Source: Paracyclopina nana (Eukaryota; Arthropoda; Copepoda; Cyclopoida; Cyclopettidae). Taken from it: a stretch of 64,000 nt of DNA. The position numbers were made by a program, and so were the translations under genes. Every line of letters starts with the position of its first letter. The stretch's first letter is position 1. Positions 1 through 10,426 of this stretch are shown here, piece by piece. The notes beneath the pieces are model-generated. The model made no database searches. It saw only the letters and a list, made by a program, of their open reading frames with translations, and had not been told where the DNA came from. The stretch covers positions 5,416,501-5,480,500 of the forward strand of contig JAGUCH010000007.1 of the NCBI GenBank assembly GCA_019096065.1, given 5' to 3'.

Positions 1-332
1 GTTTCCAAACAACCGTCCTGTTTTACGATCGTCAAAATCTCCCATCTGGGACCAGATCGAATAAACAAGCTCAAATTTGCTGCACTAGAATTAATTGTCC
101 GAGGGGCAGGGGCCACAGCGGATGCGGCTGGGAGTGACCGTTGCACTAGCGGGCGAGAGTGGCTATAAAGGAACGAGGAGTGGGGGGAAAAAGCACAGTT
201 CTTGGAATTACTTCCACTCTACTACACCCCCTTGCTCTTGCGCTTTTTACACCACTCTCGGTAATTATAAATTCTCATTTACATCGGCCATAGGCCTAAC
301 CGCTTGTCTGTGCAGTCACCCACTCGCTCATC
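1..332 (+). promoter_or_regulatory. 5' leader of the retroelement with a TATA-like box
   Basis: Bases 1-100 are AT-rich and may be flank or LTR. From about 100 the sequence turns GC-rich. TATAAAG at 164-170 sits about 165 bp before the gag start, a spacing compatible with a retroelement promoter and leader. No primer-binding site complementary to a tRNA 3' end was recognised. No host gene is visible here. Confidence 0.35.
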
Positions 333-1614
333 ATGCCTATCAGCCGCTCGCCTCCTCCACCATCAGGCAATGATCGATCGGGCACCTCGCCTGACAGCAA
401 TGCGTCAGCCGCCCCTCCGCTGAATCTGCAACAGCGCTTCAAATCCGACCTCGAAAGCCTCGGAGCTGCCGGGCCCGCTGCGGGGGCCCGGCCAGGGTTG
501 GACCCACTGGGATTCCCTAGGAACGCGGAGGCAGCTGTGGACCCCACCGGAGGGGCACGGCCCCGCAAGGGAGCCGGAGAGGGCCCGCCGGCGGAAACCA
601 ACCCAGCGACGGCCACCGCGGATGCGGAATTCCTCTCTCAGGCCATGCTGTTGCAATTTATGCAACGCATGGAGGCTCAACGCCAAGCCGATGCCCGAGC
701 TCGCCAACAGGAGGCCGAGCTGAGGCTCCTGGAAGCCAACACCCGCCGCCTCGAGGCCGAGGCCGCTGCAGCCCGCACCGGACGGAAGCGCAAGCTTGAG
801 AAATTCGAGGACACTGAGGTGGACAAGTGGCTCACCTTTCGCCTCCATGTGGAAGCCACCTTCCTGGGAAGGAATCTGAGGCCTCCAAGAAGTTGGAGGT
901 CAAGCACGCCATGGTGGGCGTGGCCCTCCGTACCGTCAACGAAGTGGAGCTCCACCTGACGGATGAGAGTTTCACCCTTGCGCATCTGCTCGACGCCTAC
1001 GAGAAGTTCTTCGTCACTGCCACGTCCTCCCAGGTCGCCCGTATCGCCCTCGAGACCGCGCAACAGCGTCCTGACGAGGGCATTCCCCAGTGGCACGCAT
1101 GGTTGCGCAGCATCTTTGTCCGGGCTAAACCAGAACTGGCCAAAGAGGTCGAGACGTACCGCATCTTATCCGCATCTTCGTGACCAAGCTGCACCGCAAG
1201 GACGTGGTCATGGGCATCATTGGCCACAGATTCACTACCATGGCTGAGGCCCTGGAAGCCGCCTGCCAGGCCGAATGCTGGCTATTGCTGGGGCAGGGTA
1301 AGGGTTGTGTCGCAGCCCTGCTCCCAGGCTCAGGGGACGATTTGCAGGTCGTTTGCTTCTACTGCTACCCTAAGGGCCATCGCAAGTCCGAGTGTCGAAC
1401 GCTCTAGAGCAACAAGCGCGCCGGCCGTTACGATCCCAAGGTGGACAAGTGGGCTTACGCCGCCACCTTCGACAAGGACCAGGGATCTAGAGGCCAATCT
1501 TCTCGAGGCCTGGGCCGACGCCGAGCCTCCGGGCGGAGCAGCAATTCTGACCGCCGGAGCTCCAACAACAAGGGCAGCAAGAAGCCTCGGGTCAACGAGA
1601 TCCGCGAGGCCTAG
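333..1614 (+). pseudogene. gag-like region, frameshifted
   Basis: Structural (capsid/nucleocapsid) region of the retroelement. The ATG at 333 opens a proline- and alanine-rich segment, then an arginine/glutamate-rich, probably coiled-coil stretch. The coding frame then shifts near 870 and again near 1168. A CX2CX4HX4C zinc knuckle, typical of gag nucleocapsid, lies at 1354-1395. An in-frame TAG follows at 1405-1407, after which the same frame continues with a basic serine-rich tail to a TAG at 1612-1614. Two frameshifts plus one internal stop are consistent with neutral decay. The knuckle shows this is gag; the capsid part is assigned by position only. Confidence 0.75.
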
Positions 1615-1757
1615 TCGGAGGGAGAGCACAAACCAGAGGCTTCGGACGACTCTGCCCAGGGAAACGACTCAAACCGGTTGTAGAGAGCACCAACTGGGTC
1701 CCACCTTCTTCCATAATCCTAGCAGCTCTCGACCACATCAGCAGCCACCAACAGTTC

Positions 1758-4460
1758 ATGGCCCAAGTTCCGATCCGCATCGGCAAGGTCAAAACGAGGG
1801 CCCTTGTTGACAGTGGCAACAGCTGGCGCACGTGCATCTCCGAAGACTTCGCCCGCCGCCTTGGTGTCTTCCCCCACAGTGTGCGGCCCATGCCAGACAT
1901 GCCGGCCGTGGGCACCGCCCACGCGCAACAGAGGCTCCAGGTCCTGGGAGAACTCCGGCAGCCACTGCGGGTGCAGCTAGGGGACCACCCCCACTCGTTC
2001 TCCATTCGACCCGCCGTGGTGCGCAACCTCTCCATGGACTTCAACCTATCCGGGCCGTTCTTGAGCCACCATCGTATTGACCAGCTCCACTCCCAAGGGA
2101 CTCTTCGTGTGCATGGGAGGCAGATTCCCCTGGTGGGCGCCCTACAACCAGCGGCGACCTTTGATGAGTACGAGGTCAGCATCGTGTGGCCGGCCTTGAT
2201 TCCAGCCCGTACGGTTACCCTGGTGTCGGCCGTGGCGGTCCACTGGCCCCACTGGACCCTGAGGCCTGCGGCTATCGAGGCCGGACCCCAGTTCGCTGCA
2301 CAAACCCAATTGGCCCCCTGGAACGCCGCCGTGGTGCAGCCTGCTGTCGGCGGCCATCTAAGGGTTGGAGTGCTGAACCCTATGGATCACCCGCTCCGCC
2401 TCAAAGGTGGAATCGTCTACGGCACCTTACGCAGCTATGAGGACGTCAATTCGGGTGACCAGGCTGAGGCTGAGCCAGCCATGCAAGCAATGCTGACCCG
2501 ATCCGCTGCCCGCAAGGCCGTTCCCGATCGGGAGCCAATACTGAGCAGCCCCTCTAGCGACTTAGACAAGGTCAACTTTGTCACCGATGCTTTCAAGCTG
2601 GAGGAAAACGAGATGCTCCAGGGAGATCAGCAGCGGCTGACCAAGGCCGCCACCCTGCTTGCCTCCTACATGGACGCATTCTCCTTTGATGGTCGCACCG
2701 GACAGACTAAGCTGGTTGAGCACGCCTTAGACCTCAAGCCAGGCACCAAGCCTATCAACATCCTGCGCCAAACGATCAACCCAAACCTCAAGGCATCCCT
2801 CAAGGAGCAAATCCAGAAGTGGCTGGAGGAGGAGGTCATCACCCCTATCACATCTCCGTGGTCCGCCCCGCTTGTCCCTGTGCGGAAGAAGGACAGGACC
2901 CTGTGGTGGTGTGTCCATTATCGGGAACTCAACAAGGCCATGGTAGTCGACTCGCATCCTATCGGGGACATGAGGGATAATCTCAGTCGGTTGGCCCGCT
3001 CCACGGTCTTCTCCACCCTGGACGCAGTAGGGGCCTTCAACGTAGTTCCAATCCGAGCCGAGGATGTGGAGAAAATCACCTTCTCCACTGGGGACGGCTC
3101 CTACGCGTTCCTCAAGATGCCTTTTGGGCTGACGAATGCCCCAAAAACCTACAGCCGCCTCAACAGGCTGGTGCTCGAAGGGGTGTCTTGGGACGTCGCT
3201 CTGCCCTACCTCGACGATTGCCTGGTGCACTCCATGGACTTCGAGTCCCATCTACGCAACCTCTGTTTAGTGCTCCGGGCTCATCAGAAGGCGGGGCTTC
3301 TATTGAAACCATCCAAATGCCACCTCTTCCAGTCGAGGGTGACCTATCTGGGACACGTGGTCACGCCCCAAGGCCTCGAGGTCATGCCAGCCTTCATCGA
3401 CCTCATCTGCAAATGGCCGCTACCGAATACTCTGAAACTGCTGCGGGTGTTCCTCGGCAAGGCCAATTACTATCGGTCCTTCATCGAGAAATACCAGCAC
3501 GTCGTGGCTCCTCTGACCGACAAGCTCTCCAAGGACGACGGCACCAGCGACACCCATGTTTTCCAGCCTACTCCCGAGTTCCTAGCTTTCGAGGAGCTCA
3601 AGCGAAGGCTCACCTCGGCACGTGTGTTGGCTTACCCCGACTTCACCTCGACCAACCCTTTCATCTTGGACACCGACTTCTCGCAGGAGAACAGGGCCGT
3701 GGGAGGTGTTCTCTCGCAAGTGCAGAACGGCAAAAAGCGGATCATTTTGTACAGAGCGAAGAAGCTCAACGCTGCTCAGAGCAATTATTCCGCAAATCAA
3801 GGCAAGCTAGCACCCGTGATCATCTTCATCAAGCAGTTTCGATATTACCTACAGCATAGTCGATTTATTCTGCGCACCGATCACCGAGCCTTGCTCTGGA
3901 TCCGCTCCATGGAGGCCCCCACCGGGATGTTGGCCCGATGGCTTAACACCATTTCCAACTACGACTTCGAGGTGGTTCTTCGCGCAGGGGTCAAGCACGG
4001 CAATGCCGACTCGCTCAGTCGTGCACCACACCTCGAATCCATGGGAGACCACATCAGCTCTGAGGTCTCTGATGATGATTACTTCCGGGTGGCCAACTTG
4101 AAGCTTATCCCGACAAAACCTGAGCTGTGGGCCGCTGCCCAAGACGAAGACGACGACCTGGTCCTCATCAAGCAACTAGTGCGGCTGAAGCAACAGCCTA
4201 CTCCAGAGAACCGCAACGCCGCTTCTGCGCGAGGCCGCGTGCTGCTGGAGCAGCTCGACAGCATCATCCTCGACCCCCAGGGTGCTCTCCGATTGATGGG
4301 GCAGGACAAGAAATCTTCGCGGTTGATGGTACCTCGGAAATGGCAGGAAGCCAGCCTCCGTCATGTACACGACACGATGGGCCATCAGGGAAAGCGATTC
4401 TGTAGTATATTGGGCCGCTCAGCATTTCTATTTTCCTGGCATGACGCGACCAGCCGATGA
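1758..4460 (+). pseudogene. pol: protease, reverse transcriptase, RNase H, start of integrase
   Basis: A 900-codon open frame that is intact in itself. Protease: residues about 1-90, with the active-site triad DSG in ALVDSGNSW. Reverse transcriptase: about 290-560, with the KKDRTLW region, STLDAVGAF (first catalytic Asp), FGLTNAP and YLDD at the catalytic centre. RNase H: about 635-760, with LDTDFS and RTDHRALLW. At the position where the RNase H catalytic Glu is expected (usually KELLAV) the sequence reads GKLAPV, so that acid appears lost. The frame ends just inside the integrase zinc-binding domain (HDTMGH), where a one-base shift moves coding to another frame. The true start may lie upstream as part of a gag-pol protein. 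Confidence 0.9.
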
Positions 4461-5358
4461 CGTTGTCAAATCTTGCCTGCTTTGCCAAAAGTCTAAACCA
4501 GCACAGAAAAACCAGCAACACACCCTTCGATCGCACCATTCGGGTTACCCATTCCAGATACTGAGCCTGGATTATGTGGGACCCTTCAAGCCTTTTTCCA
4601 ACCAGTACCGCTATTTGTTCACCGCAAAGTGCCTGTTCACCAATGAACTCATCCGGAAATTGATCAAGGGGCGCTACTCAGACTGGTCTGAAGTAGTCCC
4701 CTTTGCGCTCTTCATCCTGCGAACCACCAAAAACCGGTCGACCAGGCTGGCCCCTTACGAAATGTTTTTTGGACAACAGCCCTCTACCAATCTAGACTTG
4801 ATCTTCGGGGACCCGCAACCGGCGGTATTCAAAGCTACACAGGCGGGCCGTTTCGCCAAGCAACTCAAAGAGCGAATACAGCTCGCGCACGAGTGGGCAC
4901 GCAAAAACATCTCAGCGTCTATTGAGCGACAAAGAAGGGCCTATCATATGGACAAGCAGAAGTTCAACCCTGGACAACGGGTATGGCTGTTCACGCCTAA
5001 GGTCACGCCACGCATCTCCAAAAAGCTCCAAACATTTTGGACTGGACCATGGACCATCACGAGGCAAGTCAACGAGCTCACATACGAAATCTCACCGGAC
5101 CCTTCTTGGATCCGGACCAAGAATCAGGTAGTGTCCGTTGACCGCCTCAAGCTGTATATGAATATGGGTTCCCGGAAGCAAAGGATGATCCCATTCCGGC
5201 CTTCAACGACGACCCGACCATTCCGGAGTATGAGTGCCCTCATTACCAGCCGGATCCGGAAGAACAGGATGAACGAGAAACCGACCTCCTCTACAAGACA
5301 ATGTGTTCTCAGACAACGAGTAAAATGTGTTAAAGGACATGTAAAATCCCTGCAATGA
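4363..5358 (+). pseudogene. Integrase remnant with internal core deletion
   Basis: It continues pol in another frame after a frameshift near 4400. The CX2C half of the HHCC zinc finger is present (SCLLCQKSK), then the first core aspartate (SLDYVGPF). After YRYLFTAKCLFT the sequence jumps directly to a segment normally found near the end of the core (DWSEVVPFALFILRT). The block carrying the second Asp and the Glu of the DDE triad is missing, roughly 90 residues by comparison with the family. The C-terminal domain follows (FWTGPWTI, VSVDRLKLY). Near 5170 the better coding frame changes again to an acidic tail. Catalytic activity is not possible in this copy. Confidence 0.8.
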
Positions 5359-5684
5359 GTGCCTACTGGACTGATTGTTGTCAGTATTGAAAATCTTCTC
5401 AAAACTGTCATCATTGACAATGCTTCCGCTGCGTTACTCTGCCCACATATTGTTGCTCCCTATATGCCAAAGTTTGGGGGGGTAACCATCAAATTATTCA
5501 TCATATCATGTCATATAATTTAATTCATAATCTGCTCATGTACATAAACCATGGCATCCGGTCGCAAATGAGTCATGTGTTGTACATAATAATCACACTA
5601 CTCTTTTCTCTCTTACAGTCTGAGCTTCTAGCCGACAACGCATAACCTCTAATCCACATAGTAGCATCAGCATCTACCTCAACC
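5359..5684 (+). other. pol-env spacer of the retroelement
   Basis: About 325 bases with no open frame of note, more AT-rich than the flanking genes. A pyrimidine-rich run followed by AG (TTTTCTCTCTTACAG, about 5604-5618) sits upstream of the env start and could be the acceptor for a spliced env mRNA, as in env-bearing retroelements. That role is an inference. Confidence 0.35.
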
Positions 5685-8212
5685 ATGAATCTATGTTTCA
5701 ACCCCACAATGGCGCAACTGGCACTCTTCATGTATACGTACTGGGTGCTCCTCAATGAGGTTGCGCAAGCAGCTGCTCTTCTAGGACAGTCGCCCCGGCC
5801 TGCTCACCTCTACACCCCGGACACCAAGGTGACCTCGTTCACCACATACGACTGTGCGCACCCCGACGCCATGCACGAAGCTATCAACCTGAGCCAGCCT
5901 GAACTCTGTGGGGACATCCGCAGCTCGTATCAGTCACCGATAAATATCACGGTGCAGGTCCTGCAGACGGCCTCGACGCTATCCGTCAAAGCCTACCGAT
6001 GCCAGGTACAAATATCCCGACAGGTCACCCGCTGCGGATACGATAGCATCAGCTATGGGAGTCAAATGACGGATGTGAATCGACCCTACCTCGTGACTCC
6101 ACAGGCATGCCGGGATGCGGCCGAAAAACGTTTCCTCCTTGTGGAAAACAAGAAGGTCCAGGTCATGCTGAACAACCGATTTCTCTCTCGTATTTCTCTA
6201 AGGGTGGGCTCGACAAGGACCACAAGTGCACGACGACTACTTTCATTAGTGGCAGGGTGATATTCTACTGCTCCTATGAAACAACCACGATTCACGCCCC
6301 GGTCGAACCAATCTATGGCAAATTGAACACAGCAAACGGCAGGGTGGTCTTCTCCAACCATTTGACCGCTAACTTCCAGGACTTAATTGTCCAGGATGAT
6401 GCCGAGGGCACCATCGTGTGGCCGAAGCGCAAGGCTCCGCGTTGTCAGGACAAACTTAGCGAGGTGTATAAAGGACCTGCCGTGCTCTATCCTCATTGGA
6501 ACTCATCCGGCCTCTCGGGAGGCTCCGGCCACTTGGGAGACTTACTCCTCTTGGCTCACAAGGAGGAATCCCGGTTTGCGGGGTTTGTCCTAAAAGGGAT
6601 ACAGTCCATGTGCCAACGTCGGCTGTTCACCAAGCAGCTCCGGGACTTTGCCGTGCTCATCGTCGGACCAGGGGATGGGCCTCTCCAGGCCAAGTACTTG
6701 CACCCTGAGGACATGGACGGCGCCAACATACGCAGCATACACAGACGCAGCTGGCGTTTGTACACTCGCAGCACGCTCTTCACATCCAGGGACCGTTTCA
6801 AGTTCCTCCAGGAACTTATCTGTAAGAACGAGCGGTCGATCCTTCATTCCAAGCAACAGAGCATGGCCTCCGGTTCTTCATCATATGCCACCCTTGACAG
6901 CCACGGTCCTGGGCACTTGGTCACCCGGGCAGGGGCTGTGGCCTACGTCACCTCATGCTACCCGGTGCAGGCTGTCACCGGGTCCATTGCCAACTGCACC
7001 CAGGAAATTCCCGTCCTGGTTAATAACGAGACCAGGTTTGCCGATCCTCTGTCCTTCGTGTTGACCGATCGGCCCAGCATTGTCCCGCAACTCCATCACC
7101 CCGATCAAATGGAAAATTCACAACCAATGGATGTGGTGTGCGACTCCACAGATCCATGCTTGCATTGCCCCGGTGCAGCTTAACCCCATGTCTGATGCGG
7201 CACCTCGCAATGGGCACTACGACATAAGGCGAGGACTGGGAGGAGGAGTATTCTCGGCCGAGCAAAGGGCCAATCACGTTCTTTACCTCCATCTATTCAG
7301 CAGCCGGGAGGCGGTGGTTAATACGATTACGAGCAACGTGTTGCATAATTCGCTCATTACAGGCAGCCAATCGACCACGTTGTGGACCCAGGAAGACCTT
7401 GACCAGATGGTGGACCACGTTGGCAACGCCATCATCCCCTTCTTCAGTTCCGTGGGGAAATATTACTCGTATTTCACGGGTTTCCTCATCACAGTCGGGT
7501 TGATCAAGCTCGTCTTGGGGGCCATCATCCGCATGGTCATCCTCTACCGGCAACGGGGACTTGGTTGGTGGATGGTCCTAGCCTTGTGACATACGGCTTT
7601 CCTCATGGTGGAAATGCCCTGGAAAATGCTCACCAACCTCGGGCATGATCAGATCCTGTTTCCGGGTGGGGATGATGACCAGCCATCGGCACGGACCGAT
7701 GACACCCTTGAGCAAGAGCTGGACCTGAGGCCTACCGACTCGCTGCCCTCAGTTATGGGGATGAGGACAACGACGACGAAGAGGAGGCGCCGCCGAAATA
7801 TGGAGCCGCCGAGACGGACGACACCGCAGGGCCCCGCCGATCCGGATTCCGCCAACGGGTTAAGGAAGCCCTCTTCAAGGAGCAGGACGGCCTCTACCGA
7901 AATCTGCAGGCTCAGGTGGATGCCCTGGCTAGGCAAAACGAGACCATGCACAACTACATCATGGCTGTGCTTCCTTCCGCTCCGGTCCCCAATACCGTGG
8001 CATCCGCGACGTCGACTCCCTTAAAATCACCCATGGAAGGGGAGCTACCACGGGTCCGCCTATCTCACCGGTACCTCCTGCCACAGGATCGCCAAGGCAT
8101 AGGGTTGCCATTCAGCATCGTGAGGACACGACCAATCCCCAGTAGGGGAAGTTGTAGCAGGATCCCAGGCCTGCGTGTCCGGGCGCTCACGCCTGCCTCC
8201 CCGGTGCGATAG
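5685..8212 (+). pseudogene. env-like glycoprotein gene, broken
   Basis: A membrane glycoprotein region in the env position. The start near 5685-5710 has a hydrophobic leader. Next come a Cys-rich ectodomain with several N-glycosylation sequons, a long body, one strong membrane anchor (about 7470-7545, YFTGFLITVGLIKLVLGAII) and a charged cytoplasmic tail ending at TAG 8210-8212. Breaks: a frameshift near 6190, another near 7170, an in-frame TGA at 7587-7589 just after the anchor, and a frameshift near 7750. I see no furin site with a following fusion peptide of the baculovirus F/errantivirus type. The N-terminal YDC motif and overall layout recall chuvirus-type glycoproteins carried by some arthropod retroelements, but that is from memory of the family, not a search. 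Confidence 0.6.
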
Positions 8213-8340
8213 ATGCTTTGCTTTGTATATGACGTCAGTAAATATATGGATGTACCAGAGTAAACAACTCTGTGCCCTATTCTATACGAGCGTCGCGTGT
8301 CGGGCTCTAAGAGTGTTCGAACCCCTACATTTATTACTTC
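8213..8340 (+). other. 3' end of the retroelement
   Basis: A short transition after the env stop, with a CpG-containing stretch (CGAGCGTCGCGTGTCGGGC) and ending near CCCCTACA before AT-rich flank. It could be the remnant of a 3' LTR, but it has no match at the 5' end of the element in this window. Confidence 0.3.
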
Positions 8341-9104
8341 ATTAGACAAGTATGCTCTTGGTCCTATTTTAACAAGGACCGGAAACTCAATGGGACCATG
8401 GTCAGGGAGGTAGCGACCATTTATTATTATCAATATTGTGTAACATGGTCTCTCCTGCTTGCTAATGAGATTTTTGTTTTTCAAAAACCTTTTTGCACGA
8501 TTGAAGTTGGTCGTGAAAAAGGTGCCAAAATCCTCCTCAGCCATGTTTTGTTTCATTGAGTTTACTGCCCTCATTGTTATGGCCAGCGTAGCCAACATGG
8601 TGAAATGACGGTAAAATGACAAGGTTAAATATATAAAAAAGATGGGAAAAGACTCAAGCTTTCCAATGAGATTAGTTAAGTCCAGTATTTCTTGATTATG
8701 TAACACAAAGTTTAGATTCCCACACCGCTGCACCGTCCAATTTGAAACGGAGAGAGTACAGACTGTACAGTAACAGGCAAAAAAAGAAAAAAATGATAAT
8801 TCTATTTTTAAGTCTAACATTGTATTTTTTTTCAAGTCTAACATAGTATTTTTTTCAATTCTTACTTTTTTTCAATTAAAAAAAATTTTTTTTTCAATCC
8901 TAACATTGGATTGTTTTATCTCCTCTCTGATAAAAACTACGCCATAATTTCGGCCTTAACTTTAGATGAACAGTGCAGAGTGAGCTACATCAAGGTAATA
9001 TTTATGAAAAAGCATGACAAATAATCAGTAATAGTAAATAGAAAAAATATTTCAAGAAGTAGTAACAAAACATTTTTTTTTTGCATTTTAGTAACCTGTG
9101 GTGC

Positions 9105-9195
9105 TTGTCGCGCATTTTAGTAGTCGCGCATGTCGCGCATTTTAGTAGTTTGTCGCGCATGTCGCGCTTGTCGCGTATGTCGCACATTTTAGTAT
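9105..9195. repeat. TCGCGCAT motif array
   Basis: Seven or so copies of a TGTCGCGCAT-like word separated by TTTTAGTAG within 90 bp. CpG density is far above the surroundings. Confidence 0.7.
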
Positions 9196-9282
9196 ATTTC
9201 CCTTCAGTTGGGTGCCATAATTTTGGCAGTAGTACCAGGTACGATGTGTTTTGTAGCACCAAGTTCGATCTATCATGACTGT

Positions 9283-9362
9283 AGTTCCAGGGACGATCAG
9301 TCGTTTTACTTCCAGGGACGATCAGTCGTTGTAGGTCCAGGGACGATCCGTTCTAAAAGGAC
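9283..9362. repeat. Three tandem copies of CCAGGGACGATC(A/C)GT
   Basis: Copies begin near 9288, 9313 and 9342, with spacing of roughly 25-30 bp. They follow directly on the TCGCGCAT array. Confidence 0.7.
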
Positions 9363-9847
9363 CAGTTTCTAGACACTGAAGAGCCGGACTGGTTAACGCA
9401 CTATAATTTTCAGTCGCTTGCAAAGGTATGCTTGGTAAGAAAAAGCAAAAATATTTTTGGGGCCTCTCATTGCATTAGAGCTATGCTAAATTGCAATTGA
9501 TTGCGATATTTTTTGCATTTAAAGATTCCCAATGATGCTCAGTTATTTGAATTTCGCGCCATTAACTACCTCAGAACTTTCCGATTTTTTTCCATTCGCG
9601 ACTCTAATATTTCTCGTCAATTCGCATCGCGTTAACAAACCTCCACAAAAAAGTAAACAAAAACTATCCAAACCTTGATTTGCTGTGAACAACAGAATTG
9701 CAGTTTTTCCCGGAATCTCAGAGACAGATTGAAAATAATTTAAATTGAAACGTCAACACTCCAAGTACGGGTCTATATTTTCAAAGTTGCAATGCTAAAA
9801 GTAGACATCTGTGGATCACCGCTCACCTTTTCTGCTATTCGGGAGAG

Positions 9848-10291
9848 CAGGGTGACCAGATGTGGCTATTTATAGCCAAAGTGGCTATTTTTGACCCATG
9901 TGTGGCTACGCAAATTTAGGCCGAATAGCCATAGCCATTTGTGGCTATTTTTGAAAAGCCCGAAAATTTGATATTTTTACTTAATAAACGCTTGAAATTC
10001 TGCAAAAAAGTTAAGAAAAAAATTGAATTTGCAAAAACGGCAGACTTTTTTATATCTTTTGCCAACCAAAAAAAAGGTGAAAATCATCATTCCACTGTTG
10101 ATTTCAGCAACAAAAATCCTAAAAATTGGATCAAATTTTCATAATAATTATTATCATCATGAAAATTCTTAAAAATGTGGCTATTTTTTGGCAATTTGTG
10201 GCTATTTTGAGTCTTTTTTCTGAGATAGCCAAATGTGGCTATTTTAGAGAGAAATCTGGCTACAGCCCGCTCAAATTTTCTGGTCACCCTG
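9848..10291. mobile_element. Non-autonomous hAT-type MITE
   Basis: Perfect 13-bp terminal inverted repeats CAGGGTGACCAGA (9848-9860) and TCTGGTCACCCTG (10279-10291). They are flanked by an identical 8-bp target-site duplication CGGGAGAG at 9840-9847 and 10292-10299. Length is 444 bp. The interior is AT-rich and carries many copies of GTGGCTATTT in both orientations, like the subterminal motifs bound by hAT transposases. An 8-bp duplication with a 5' CAGGG end is typical of the hAT superfamily. There is no transposase frame. It lies 135 bp upstream of the TM9SF2 start codon, so it sits in or beside that promoter or 5' UTR. The intact duplication suggests a fairly recent insertion. Confidence 0.92.
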
Positions 10292-10426
10292 CGGGAGAGC
10301 CGTAGTCAGCAGCAGCTGTCGTGAGTGTTGTTATCGAACTAGTCACTTCTAGCACATTTTGCTGTCGTCACCACAGAGAAATAATATATTTTTGGCAATT
10401 TTCTGCTAAATCACCAAGGGTTTAAG

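Larger units (their letters stand above)
100..8340 (+). mobile_element. Decayed Ty3/gypsy-type retroelement with an env-like gene
   Basis: A block much richer in G+C than the AT-rich DNA after it. It carries, in retroviral order, a gag-like region with a CCHC zinc knuckle, an aspartic protease, reverse transcriptase, RNase H, integrase remnants and an env-like membrane protein gene. The order PR-RT-RH-IN and the RT motifs place it in the Ty3/gypsy group. Every gene has frameshifts or stops and the integrase has lost part of its core, so this copy cannot be autonomous. I compared both ends by eye and found no matching long terminal repeats. The 5' LTR may lie partly outside the window or be lost. 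Borders are judged from the composition change and are approximate. Confidence 0.9.
8341..9847. other. AT-rich flank without a convincing gene
   Basis: It holds low-complexity T-runs alternating with AAGTCTAACAT (8818-8905), a 35-bp match to one end of the palindromic element at 47767-48101 (GCCATAATTTCGGCC, about 8942-8975), and the short repeats listed separately. No splice-supported coding exon was seen. Confidence 0.5.

Noticed and set aside
870-1168. gag frame changes as programmed frameshifting
   Set aside because: No slippery heptamer seen, both shifts fall inside the gag domain, and an in-frame stop follows; decay is simpler.
1-8340. Flanking long terminal repeats
   Set aside because: The 5' leader and 3' end were compared by eye and share no stretch of identity.
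8065-8844. 259-codon minus-strand open frame
   Set aside because: It spans the env 3' end and unrelated AT-rich flank, starts in a T-run repeat, shows no domain and has no splice or promoter context; probably chance.
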